Shown in pieces: positions 8,530 to 15,823 of a stretch of DNA of 64,000 nucleotides. The notes beneath the pieces are model-generated. The model was given only the letters and a program-made list of their open reading frames with translations. It did not search any database and was not told where the DNA came from. The first letter of the stretch is position 1. Each line of letters begins with the position of its first letter. The DNA lies in assembly GCF_044901685.1 (NCBI RefSeq), contig NZ_JBJDPS010000023.1:21771-85770 (forward strand), in the 5' to 3' direction. The position numbers and the translations under genes were made by a program. The DNA comes from Micromonospora_G sp044901685. GTDB lineage: Bacteria; Actinomycetota; Actinomycetes; Mycobacteriales; Micromonosporaceae.

Positions 8530-9321
8530 GTGACCGAGCCGTTGCTCATCGAGCGTGACGACGCCGTCGTCACCCTGACCCTCAACCGCCCCGAGGCGAT
8601 GAACGCGCTCGACGTGCCGCTCAAGGTGGCGCTCCGCGACACCCTGGCGATGCTGGAGACCGACCGGAGCTGCCGGGCGGTGGTGCTGGCTGGCGCCGGA
8701 CGGGCCTTCTGCGCCGGCCAGGACCTGCGCGAACACGTCGAGACGCTGCACAGCGGCCGACCCGACCCGCTCGGCACCGTACGGTCCCACTACAACCCGA
8801 TCGCCGCCCGGCTGGGCAACCTGCCCAAACCGGTGGTGGCCGCCGTACGCGGCATGGCCGCCGGGGCGGGCGCCTCGCTGGCCTTCCTCTCCGACTTCCG
8901 GGTCGGCGGCCCGGGGACCAGCTTCCTGATGGCCTTCGCCAAGGTCGGCCTCGCCGCCGACACCGGCGCCTCCTGGTCGCTGCCCCGCCTGGTCGGCCAC
9001 GCCAAGGCGGTCGAGCTGCTGATGCTCGCCGAGTCGGTGCCGGCGCCCGAGGCGAACCGGCTGGGCCTGCTCACCAAGTTGGTCGACAACGACGAGGACG
9101 TGCTCCCGGCCGCGCAGGAGCTGGCCGCCCGGCTCGCCGCCGGACCGACGGTGGCGTACGGGGCGATCAAGCGGCAACTCTCGGTCGGCGACGCCGGGAC
9201 GCTCTCCGAGGCGCTCGCGGCCGAGGCCCAGGCGCAGTCGATCTGTGGCGCGACCGAGGACCACCGGACCGCCACCGACGCCTTCGTCAACAAGCAGCGC
9301 GCGGCCTTCGTCGGCCGCTGA
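8530..9321 (+). CDS. Enoyl-CoA hydratase/isomerase family protein
   Basis: Crotonase-fold enzyme of 263 aa acting on acyl-CoA. Motifs seen: TLNRPEAMNALD near the N-terminus, the oxyanion-hole segments AGAGRAFCAGQDL and VAAVRGMAAGAGASLAFLSDF, and FAKVGLAADTGASWSLPRLVG. The Asp in the last segment (LAADTGAS) is the position used by PaaG-type isomerases. Coupled to paaX, it could be PaaG-like, but I cannot assign the exact reaction. The start is GTG 8530; the only purine-rich ribosome-site candidate (AAAGG) overlaps the end of paaX. Confidence 0.88.
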   Translation: MTEPLLIERDDAVVTLTLNRPEAMNALDVPLKVALRDTLAMLETDRSCRAVVLAGAGRAFCAGQDLREHVETLHSGRPDPLGTVRSHYNPIAARLGNLPKPVVAAVRGMAAGAGASLAFLSDFRVGGPGTSFLMAFAKVGLAADTGASWSLPRLVGHAKAVELLMLAESVPAPEANRLGLLTKLVDNDEDVLPAAQELAARLAAGPTVAYGAIKRQLSVGDAGTLSEALAAEAQAQSICGATEDHRTATDAFVNKQRAAFVGR

Positions 9322-9341
9322 CCCGCCTCCTGCTGGCCGGA

Positions 9342-9914
9342 TCAGTCGTCGTCCTCCTCCGGGTCCTGGTTGGCCTCCACCCCGAGCACGAACGCCTGCA
9401 TGGCCAGCTCGTTGCCAGCCGGCGAGACAAAGGTGGGAAGTTCCCGTGGGCCGAGTTCGCGCACGTAGGACCAGAAGATCTGGACCGCCTCGGCCGGTGA
9501 CGCCGCCTCGATCGGCAGGTCCAGGCTGACCAGCCAGGTGCTGCGATCGGGCGTCGGGCCGATCCGGTCGGCCAGCGCCCGGTAGGTCGCCGGGTCGACC
9601 GGGGTCAGCGGCCCGTCGAGGTCGAGCTGGTCGGCCTCGACCGGGCTGTCGAAGATCCGTCGGGCGTACGTCACCACCAGCCCGCCGAACCCGTTGCCCG
9701 CCAGCGGGTCGTCCGGGTCCCGATCCAACTCGTACGGACCGATTCGGCCCACCGCCACCAGCAGCGGAACGTCGCCGTCACGCACCACCAGCACCGGGTC
9801 GCCGGTGGCCGGGCGGTGCCGCCCGTCCAGTCCGGTGAGCTCCAGGGTCTCGTGGTGGAAAAGCCGCTCTGCCTCGTACCGCTCGTCGGTGATGACCACC
9901 GCCCAGGCGCTCAT
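9342..9914 (-). CDS. Conserved hypothetical protein
   Basis: A 190 aa acidic protein beginning MSAWAVVITDERYEAERLFHHETLEL. It has no signal peptide or membrane helix. The N-terminal half contains GDPVLVVRDGDVPLLVAVGRI, faintly like the small beta-barrel of EVE/PUA-type domains; the C-terminal half is helical (SPAEAVQIFWSYVRELGPRELPTFVSP) and ends in an acidic EEDDD tail. I do not recognise a named family. It has a normal ATG start and codon use, and converges on the enoyl-CoA hydratase with a 20-base gap. Confidence 0.72.
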   Translation of the reverse strand: MSAWAVVITDERYEAERLFHHETLELTGLDGRHRPATGDPVLVVRDGDVPLLVAVGRIGPYELDRDPDDPLAGNGFGGLVVTYARRIFDSPVEADQLDLDGPLTPVDPATYRALADRIGPTPDRSTWLVSLDLPIEAASPAEAVQIFWSYVRELGPRELPTFVSPAGNELAMQAFVLGVEANQDPEEDDD

Positions 9915-9945
9915 GTACGCGCCCCGTTCGCCTGCCCCATGGCCC

Positions 9946-10641
9946 CTATCCCATCACGGCGGTGATCGGCGGCTCGGAACGACCGGTCGGGTCGGCCACC
10001 GTGACGCCCCTGGTCGGGTCGGCCGCCGTGCCGACCCCGATCGGGTCGGCCACCGTGGCGATCCCGGTTCGGCGGGCGTGGCAGCCGAGCAGGTGGTCGT
10101 CGACCATCCCGGTCGCCTGCATCAGCGCGTACGCGGTGGTGGGGCCGACGAACCGGAAGCCGCGCCGCTTGAGCTCCTTGGCCAGGGCGGTCGACTCCGG
10201 CGTACGGGCCGGGACGTCGGCGAGGGAGCGCGGCTGGACCGGCCGGGCCGCCCCGGCAAAGCTCCAGAGCAGCGCGGAGAGCCCGTCCGGCAGGTCGAGT
10301 GCGGCGCGGGCGTTGTTGATCGCCGCCTCGATCTTGCTGCGATTACGGACAATAGCGGCATTCTCCAGCAGGCGATCCACGTCCGACTCGCCATAACCGG
10401 CGACGGTCTCCAGGTGGAACCGGTCGAACGCGACCCGGAACGCCTCCCGCTTGCGCAGGATGGTCAGCCAGGACAGCCCGGACTGGAACGCCTCCAGGCA
10501 GAGCCGCTCGAAAAGGGCGTCGTCGCCGCGCAGCGGCCGACCCCACTCCTCGTCGTGGTAGAGCGCGTAGTCGGGGGTGCTGGCGCCCCAGCCACACCGG
10601 GCCAGGCCGTCCGAGCCGATCACCAGATCCGTCACGGTCAC
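9946..10641 (-). CDS. tag: DNA-3-methyladenine glycosylase I
   Basis: Base-excision repair enzyme that removes 3-methyladenine from alkylated DNA. The N-terminus shows the family signature CGWG..PDYALYHDEEWGRPLRGDD and FERLCLEAFQSGLSWLTILRKR. Later come FVGPTTAYALMQATGMVDDHLLGCH, including the zinc-binding Cys/His residues typical of Tag. After the catalytic domain (about residue 190) there is an unusual tail with repeats of the form TVADP(I/T)G. GTG start at 10641. It lies 50 bases after the SRPBCC gene, likely in one operon; mycobacteria also keep tagA next to an Rv1209-type protein. Confidence 0.93.
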   Translation of the reverse strand: MTVTDLVIGSDGLARCGWGASTPDYALYHDEEWGRPLRGDDALFERLCLEAFQSGLSWLTILRKREAFRVAFDRFHLETVAGYGESDVDRLLENAAIVRNRSKIEAAINNARAALDLPDGLSALLWSFAGAARPVQPRSLADVPARTPESTALAKELKRRGFRFVGPTTAYALMQATGMVDDHLLGCHARRTGIATVADPIGVGTAADPTRGVTVADPTGRSEPPITAVMG

Positions 10642-10691
10642 TACCGTAGGTCAGCCCGCCGGCCGCCGCTAACCCGCCGACACCGCCGTGA

Positions 10692-11189
10692 TCAGGGCAA
10701 CTGCCCGCTTTCCACCAGCCGGGCGAACCGCCTGAGCGCCTGGCCGAGACTAATCTTGGAGCCGGGCCAGAGCACCGGCCAGGCCCATCGGCCCACGGTG
10801 CCGCCGGGCAGGTGGAACCACTCGTGCCAGACCACCTGGGTTCGCTCCCGGTCCATCGGGGTGCAGCGGAGCACACCCGGACCACGCAGCAGACGTCCAC
10901 AGTGCACGACCCGCAGCTCGTACGGGGCGTCGACCCGGACCACTCGCATCTCGTCGCGCAGCACCGCGGGCCCGACCGTGGTGACCGCCTCGACCAGGCT
11001 GCCTTCGCCACCGTCGCCCTTCACCACCCGGACCCGGGTGAACGGGATCCAGTCCGACTGCCGCTCCCAGGCGGTGAAGCCGGCGAACACCGTCGCAGCC
11101 GGGGCCCGGACGATCACCGTCGCGGTGACCTCGCCGGCACCCGGCTGTGCCACCTCGTCACAGCCGTCGGGAACCTCCGACCCGGTCAC
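10692..11189 (-). CDS. SRPBCC family protein (polyketide cyclase/dehydrase-like)
   Basis: A 165 aa START-like fold protein. Features: TATVIVRAPAATVFAGFTAWERQSDWIPFTRV, a central strand set (DEMRVVRVDAPYELRVVHCGRLLRGPG) and the final long helix (LGQALRRFARLVE). Such proteins bind hydrophobic ligands in a deep cavity; ligand unknown. The GTG start overlaps the stop of the DivIVA-motif gene by four bases (GTGA), so the pair is translationally coupled. Confidence 0.82.
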   Translation of the reverse strand: MTGSEVPDGCDEVAQPGAGEVTATVIVRAPAATVFAGFTAWERQSDWIPFTRVRVVKGDGGEGSLVEAVTTVGPAVLRDEMRVVRVDAPYELRVVHCGRLLRGPGVLRCTPMDRERTQVVWHEWFHLPGGTVGRWAWPVLWPGSKISLGQALRRFARLVESGQLP

Positions 11190-12007
11190 CCGCGCTCCGT
11201 ACGCAACGCCTGCCCGCCACCCTCGGACCGGACCGTCGCCGGCTCTTCCGGGGCCTCGGCCGGGCCGCCGTCGACCTCACCGGCGCCGGACGTGGCCGTC
11301 CCAGCACCGGAGGTGGCCTTCCCGGCACCGGGGCTGACCCCGTCCCCCGCCGTCGCCGTCGCCGTCGCCGTCGCCGAATCAGCCTTGTCCTTCCCCGTCC
11401 CGGTGGCGACCTCGTTCTTTTCCGGTTGGGCGATGATTCCGGTCTTCTCCGTCCCGGCGGCAACCCCGTCCTTCTCCGTCCCGGCGGCGACCCCGTCCTT
11501 CTCCGGTTGGGCGTCGGCACCGTCGACACCGGGACGTCGCACGGCCCCGTCCGCCGCCGAGGCCGAACCGGTCGTATCGGTGGCATCCGTCGCAGCGGTG
11601 GTATCGGTGGCGTCGGTGGCGTCGGTGGCCGTGGTCGCGGTGGCGGGCGCGAGCGCCGCCAGGCGGGCCTGGCGCAGCGCCTCGGCATCCGCGCTGCGGC
11701 CCTCACGCAACGCCGTCACCTCCGCCTCCAGTACGCCGATCAGCTCGTCCTTGTAGCCGATGTCGTAGGCCGCGCGCTGAAACGCCTGGTCGACCTGACT
11801 CATCCGGTACCCGCGCAGAGCGGTGTCGAACCGCAGCTCGCTTACATCGGACTCCGCCAATGGCCGACTGGTCGGCAGCGGCATCGCACGACCATCCGGC
11901 TCGGCCGGCGTCATGCCCGGATCGCTGCCCGTGAGCAGCACGGTCACGCCGAAGACAACCGCTGCGGCGGTCAGCGCCACAACCAGGAGGAGGAGAAACT
12001 GGCCCAT
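11186..12007 (-). CDS. DivIVA-motif membrane protein with repetitive tail (Rv1209-like)
   Basis: The N-terminus is one membrane helix (MGQFLLLLVVALTAAAVVFGVTVLL). About residues 55-105 contain a DivIVA-type segment: LRFDTALRGYRMSQVDQAF, then a short coiled coil (DELIGVLEAEVTALREG). The remaining half is low-complexity Ala/Thr/Gly/Glu with repeats such as EKDGVAAGT, EKTGIIAQP and DATDATDTT. The order membrane helix plus DivIVA motif matches my memory of mycobacterial Rv1209, which lies between folP2/gpgS and tagA. A role in polar or septal positioning is inferred only from the motif. It heads the operon with the SRPBCC and tag genes. Confidence 0.78.
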   Translation of the reverse strand: MGQFLLLLVVALTAAAVVFGVTVLLTGSDPGMTPAEPDGRAMPLPTSRPLAESDVSELRFDTALRGYRMSQVDQAFQRAAYDIGYKDELIGVLEAEVTALREGRSADAEALRQARLAALAPATATTATDATDATDTTAATDATDTTGSASAADGAVRRPGVDGADAQPEKDGVAAGTEKDGVAAGTEKTGIIAQPEKNEVATGTGKDKADSATATATATAGDGVSPGAGKATSGAGTATSGAGEVDGGPAEAPEEPATVRSEGGGQALRTERG

Positions 12008-12135
12008 AGAAGGATCGTGTCACGGCGGGCCCGGCCGGGCGACCCCGCCACCCCGCCGGGACTCCCGTCGCCGCCGCGGACCCACCGCCGGTTAGCGTCG
12101 TGGCGACGGCGGATCGGATTCGAGGAGGCTCTGCG

Positions 12136-13005
12136 GTGCAGCGGACGCTACGACTGGGTGGGCAGTCCTTCGCCCCGGAGGAGCTGATCGTGATGGCGAT
12201 CGTGAACCGTACGCCCGATTCCTTCTTTGACCGGGGTGCGACGTACGCGGCCGACGCCGCGCTGCGGGCGGTGGAGCAGGCGGTGGCCGAGGGCGCTCGG
12301 ATCATCGACATCGGCGGGGTCAAGGCCGGTCCCGGGGCGGATGTCGGGCCGGCCGAGGAGATCCGCCGTACGGTGGCCACCATCGCCGCCGTACGGGCCG
12401 CCTTCCCGGACGTGGTGATCTCGATCGACACCTGGCGGGCCGAGGTGGCGGTCGAGGCGGTGGCCGCCGGTGCGGACCTGCTCAACGACACCTGGTCCGG
12501 AGCCGATCCCGCACTCGCCCAGGTCGCCGCCGACACCGGTACGGGCCTGGTCTGCTCGCACGCGGGCGGGCTGGCACCGCGTACCCGGCCGCACCGGGCG
12601 GGCTTCGACGACGTGGTGGCCGATGTCGTGTCCACCGTCACCGGGCTGGCCGACCGGGCGGTCGCCCTCGGGGTACGGCCGGACGGCATCCTGATCGACC
12701 CGGCCCACGATTTCGGCAAGAACACCCGGCACTCGCTGGAGACCACCCGGCGGCTCGACGAACTGGCCGCTACCGGCTGGCCGGTGCTGGTCGCCCTGTC
12801 GAACAAGGATTTTGTCGGCGAGACCCTGGACCTGCCGGTGGACGAGCGGCTGGAGGGAACGCTGGCCGCGACGGTGGTCTCGGCGTGGCTGGGCGCCCGG
12901 GTTTTCCGGGCCCACCAGGTACGCCAGACCCGCCGCGCGCTCGACATGGTCGCCTCGATCCGGGGCGACCGCGCGCCGACCGTCTCCCGCCGCGGCCTCG
13001 CCTGA
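12136..13005 (+). CDS. folP2: FolP2-like dihydropteroate synthase homologue, probably not a true DHPS
   Basis: TIM-barrel protein of the pterin-binding family. Conserved parts: IVMAIVNRTPDSFFDRGATY, IDTWRAEVA, LLNDTWSG, ILIDPAHDFGKNTRHSL and VLVALSNKDFVGET. Where true DHPS enzymes have the substrate loop DIGGxSTRPG, this reads DIGGVKAGPG, and NxTPDSFSDGG is altered to NRTPDSFFDRG. Both changes are those I remember in mycobacterial FolP2 (Rv1207), a paralogue reported as inactive as DHPS. GTG 12136 has a perfect GAGGAGG seven bases upstream. Its real substrate is unknown. Confidence 0.85.
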   Translation: MQRTLRLGGQSFAPEELIVMAIVNRTPDSFFDRGATYAADAALRAVEQAVAEGARIIDIGGVKAGPGADVGPAEEIRRTVATIAAVRAAFPDVVISIDTWRAEVAVEAVAAGADLLNDTWSGADPALAQVAADTGTGLVCSHAGGLAPRTRPHRAGFDDVVADVVSTVTGLADRAVALGVRPDGILIDPAHDFGKNTRHSLETTRRLDELAATGWPVLVALSNKDFVGETLDLPVDERLEGTLAATVVSAWLGARVFRAHQVRQTRRALDMVASIRGDRAPTVSRRGLA

Positions 13006-13045
13006 AAGCCCGCCCCCCCATCGCGCCAGAGCCGCCCCGCAGCGG

Positions 13046-13103
13046 GGTTAGGAGGGGGCCCTTCCTATACCGAAAGCGATAACAAGGGGCCCTTCCTTAC
13101 ACC
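13046..13103. repeat. Palindromic intergenic repeat, copy 2 (asymmetric form)
   Basis: GGTTAGGAGGGGGCCCTT, spacer CCTATACCGAAAGCGATAAC, then AAGGGGCCCTTCCTTACACC. It is the same asymmetric sub-type as copy 1, sharing CCTATAC and GCGATAAC in the spacer. It ends directly against the nuoA stop codon and separates convergent folP2 and nuoA, so it could terminate both. Confidence 0.85.
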
Positions 13104-13484
13104 TCAGTCGGTCCAGCGGAGGATGTTCTTGCGCCAGGCGTAGAGGATGCCGAGCGCCAGCACCGCGACGAAGATCGCCATCTCGACGACCGTCACCAGG
13201 CCGAAGCCGGGCCGGTCGAAGACAACCGCCCAGGGGAAGAGAAAAACCGCCTCGACCGCGAAGAGCACGTAGAGGTAGGCGTAGACGTAGTAGCGGATCT
13301 GCACCTGGGCCCAGCCGCTGCCGACCGGGTCGACGCCACTCTCGTAGGTGGCCCGCTTGCCGGGCGGGTCGGCGGGGTTGGCCGGGCGGAGCAGCCGGTT
13401 GGCCGAGAAGGCGCCGACGAAGACCAGGACGCTCGCGAGCAACAGGAGCCCGAGCGTCGCGTACGACCCGAGGTAGCCGCTCAT
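13104..13484 (-). CDS. nuoA: NADH-quinone oxidoreductase subunit A, solitary copy
   Basis: Membrane subunit of respiratory complex I. It has three membrane segments, at about 8-28 (YATLGLLLLASVLVFVGAFS), 65-90 and 95-116. It also has the NuoA loop signature TYESGVDPVGSGWAQVQIRYYVYAYLYVLFAVEAVFLFPW. Length (126 aa) is normal and no key region is missing. No nuoB or other complex I gene lies nearby, which is unusual because nuoA normally heads the nuo operon. The gene upstream on this strand is the small HTH protein, 30 bases away. Confidence 0.92.
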   Translation of the reverse strand: MSGYLGSYATLGLLLLASVLVFVGAFSANRLLRPANPADPPGKRATYESGVDPVGSGWAQVQIRYYVYAYLYVLFAVEAVFLFPWAVVFDRPGFGLVTVVEMAIFVAVLALGILYAWRKNILRWTD

Positions 13485-13514
13485 GCGCGGCAGCCTACCC
13501 GTACCGGCCGGTGG

Positions 13515-13733
13515 TCAGGGCCGACCCGAGCCGAGCAGCCGGCGACCGTACCGGCGGCGGGCCTCGCGGGTGGAGACGCCGAGCGCCAGCGCGATCTGTT
13601 CCCAGTCGAGGCCGGCGTTGCGGGCGCGCCGCACCTGGAGCGCCTCGGCCCGCTCCGCCCCGCGGCGCAGATCTCCGGCGGCCCGCAGTGCCCGCCTCGG
13701 GTCGTCATCGGGCTGCAACGCGACCTGTGGCAT
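13515..13733 (-). CDS. Small helix-turn-helix protein
   Basis: A 72 aa protein with an N-terminal helix rich in Arg and Ala (AALRAAGDLRRGAERAEALQVRRARNAG) followed by a sigma-region-4/Fis-like HTH (LDWEQIALALGVSTREARRRYGRRL). Similar short actinobacterial proteins are often encoded next to Clp N-domain genes, but none is seen here. Two 18-base palindromes lie 22 and 51 bases upstream of its start, so autoregulation is likely. It is probably co-transcribed with nuoA. Confidence 0.78.
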   Translation of the reverse strand: MPQVALQPDDDPRRALRAAGDLRRGAERAEALQVRRARNAGLDWEQIALALGVSTREARRRYGRRLLGSGRP

Positions 13734-13754
13734 GGAAACCCTCCCCCTCCGTCG

Positions 13755-13801
13755 TCAACGTACGTTGACGATACCCCTTCCCGTCAACACATGCTGACGC
13801 C
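13755..13801. promoter_or_regulatory. Two tandem 18-bp palindromes, probable operators
   Basis: Site 1 (13755-13772) is CGTCAACGTACGTTGACG, a perfect palindrome. Site 2 (13784-13801) is CGTCAACACATGCTGACG, with the same outer arms and two changed inner positions. Their centres are 29 bases apart. They lie between the small HTH gene (minus) and the surface protein gene (plus). The shared consensus CGTCAAC-N4-GTTGACG is a typical dimer operator layout. Confidence 0.72.
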
Positions 13802-13901
13802 TGTTCCCGGCCCGTTACTGATTTGTTCCGCGTTGGGTGTGGTGTCCCCGGCCTGGCCACGCCGAATAATGAACCTGGTCAGGGCCGGGGGCGGAGGAAC
13901 G

Positions 13902-15374
13902 ATGACAGGTGTCGAGTTCGGACGGCGTACTCGCGCGCCCCGGCACACCCGTCCCCGAGCGGTTGCCCCGGCCCGGGTCGGGGTGGTGCCGCCGCTCCTC
14001 CTGCTCACCCTGCTCAGCCTCACCGGGGCGATCTCGTCGACGATCGCGGACGCCGGTCATTCCGCCGCCGAGGCGGCGAGCCGGACCGGCCCGGCCGGTG
14101 GCCGGCTCCAGCCGGCGGAGCCGGGTAGCGCGGGGACGGCGACCGACGAACCGGAGCCGACGACGCCGCCCTTCACCGAGCCACCGACCGGCACACCCGC
14201 GCCCACCACCCCTTCGGACACCGTCGGGCCGAGCAGCGGGCACCCCACGTCGGAGCCGAGTGTCAACACCCCCACACCAGCCGACCCGCCCACCACCGGC
14301 GACCCAGACCCCGCCTCGTCGAGCCAGCCGCCCACCACCGTCCCGAGGCCGCCGCAACCGGGACAGCCCCGACTCGGCGTGCTGGTCGCCACCGGCGACG
14401 TCACCCTCGGCAGCGGCTACTGGGGCGCACCGAGCACCACCACCGACCTCCAGGTGACCGTCCGCAACACCGGCGAGACGGGGCAGCTCCTCCGGATGCG
14501 TTACACGCTGCCGCCAGGCGTCACGGACGCGGGCACCGCCGGCTGCGCGGTGCTCGGGGGCGGGACGTACCGGTGTGCCGCCTGGAGCGTCGGGGCCGGC
14601 ACCCAGTTCACCACCCGGATCAGGGTGTTGGTCGACGCCGACGCCTGGCAGCGCATGCCGCTCTCCGGCTCGGTACAGGTCACCGCCACCGATCCGACCC
14701 GGCCCGACGTACCCGGAATCACCGACGACGAGGGGTTCGCGGTGCTGTTCCCGCCGGGTCCACCAGCCGCCGGCCTGACCCTCTCGGCCGACGAGGTCGG
14801 CTTCGACGTGACCGGGCAGCCGGCGACGCTGGTGGCCCGGCTCGGCAACACCGGCACGAGCGACGCCGACGGTTCGATCGAGGTCACCCTGCCGCCCGGC
14901 GTCACCGTACCCACTCCGCCGCCCGGCTGCCGGTCGACGGCACCGGACCCGCGCGACCCCGCGCCGACCGACCCGGAGCGCGGTGGCACGACGCACGTCG
15001 GTTGCGACCTGGGCCGGGTGCCGGCGGGCCGGACGGTGACCGTACGGATGCCGGTCGCCGCGACCCCGGCCGCCCAGCGGATGGCACCCCTCTCCGGGGC
15101 CGTCGCCGGCACCCTCACCTCGGCACAGGGGCGGACGGGTCGGATGCAGATGAGTTTCCGGATCACGGCGGCGGCCGCGCAGCCGTCGGGGCAGAACGGC
15201 GCGGCCCCGACCGGCTCCCAGGGCCTGCTGCCGCTGGTCCGGCCGGTGTCGCAGCCGGACGGTGGGCTCACCGGAGTGAAGCGGACGGCGATCGGGCTGA
15301 TCGTGGTCTCCGGGCTGCTGGTCGTGCTCGCACTCACCCTGGCCGCCGTGACGTTGCGCCGCCAGTCCCCCTGA
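13902..15374 (+). CDS. Secreted, membrane-anchored surface protein with DUF11-like repeats
   Basis: 490 aa. The N-terminus is basic then hydrophobic (PPLLLLTLLSLTGAISSTIADA, about 30-50), either a signal peptide or anchor. Residues about 65-165 are a Pro/Thr/Ser-rich stalk. Two beta-sandwich repeats follow, each with phrases like TVRNTGETGQLLRMRYTLPPGV and LGNTGTSDADGSIEVTLPPGV, the style of DUF11 or CARDB-like domains. A C-terminal helix (IGLIVVSGLLVVLALTLAAVTL) plus RRQ anchors it. No LPXTG motif is present. Start ATG 13902 has GGAGGA five bases upstream. An adhesin or wall-spanning role is inferred from architecture only. Confidence 0.78.
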   Translation: MTGVEFGRRTRAPRHTRPRAVAPARVGVVPPLLLLTLLSLTGAISSTIADAGHSAAEAASRTGPAGGRLQPAEPGSAGTATDEPEPTTPPFTEPPTGTPAPTTPSDTVGPSSGHPTSEPSVNTPTPADPPTTGDPDPASSSQPPTTVPRPPQPGQPRLGVLVATGDVTLGSGYWGAPSTTTDLQVTVRNTGETGQLLRMRYTLPPGVTDAGTAGCAVLGGGTYRCAAWSVGAGTQFTTRIRVLVDADAWQRMPLSGSVQVTATDPTRPDVPGITDDEGFAVLFPPGPPAAGLTLSADEVGFDVTGQPATLVARLGNTGTSDADGSIEVTLPPGVTVPTPPPGCRSTAPDPRDPAPTDPERGGTTHVGCDLGRVPAGRTVTVRMPVAATPAAQRMAPLSGAVAGTLTSAQGRTGRMQMSFRITAAAAQPSGQNGAAPTGSQGLLPLVRPVSQPDGGLTGVKRTAIGLIVVSGLLVVLALTLAAVTLRRQSP

Positions 15375-15823
15375 CCCGGCCGATCCCTGATCCCGCCGGC
15401 CCTGCTGACCTGGCCGCCCCCTCACTCTGTTGGCCCTGCTGACCCGGCCGATCCCTGACCCGGCTCGACCCCGATCGGCGTGGCGCCACGCCGGTGTTCG
15501 CGCGCCCGGTCGCGGCGACCCGGGCGGTGGTCCGGCGGGCGGTCGGCGGTGGTCCGGCGGGCGGTCGGCGGGCCGGCGCAATCGCCGGTGGCGATCCCGG
15601 ACCCGGGGCGATGATGGATCGGAAACCGGACCGAAACCCCAGTGATCTGAGTTACGTCAATCGAGTTTGACCCACCAAATGCTGGCAAATGCCCTTTCTT
15701 GCCCTTCCCACCGAACGGACCTGGGGGAAGGTTTACCTAACGGTCCGACGTAGGCTCTCGGTTGAGAGACAGTCGGGGAATAGACCGACGACGTACGAAC
15801 CGCCGCCGGCGACAGGAGGTCAC
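15375..15823. other. Intergenic region upstream of korA with short repeats
   Basis: About 450 bases without a gene. It holds two copies of TGACCCGGCCGATCCCTGA (about 15371 and 15439), a 22-base tandem duplication (15524-15567), and an AT-richer stretch from about 15640 to 15770 that probably contains the korAB promoter. The korA ribosome site AGGAGG is at 15814-15819. Confidence 0.65.
15524..15567. repeat. 22-base tandem duplication
   Basis: The unit GCGGTGGTCCGGCGGGCGGTCG occurs twice in direct succession without mismatch, followed by a partial third start (GCGGG). It is non-coding and probably reflects replication slippage in GC-rich sequence. Confidence 0.8.

Noticed and set aside
13815..15581. 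588-codon minus-strand ORF
   Set aside because: Opposes the surface protein gene, which has a start, ribosome site and architecture; the minus frame is Arg/Gly/Asp-biased with no motif.
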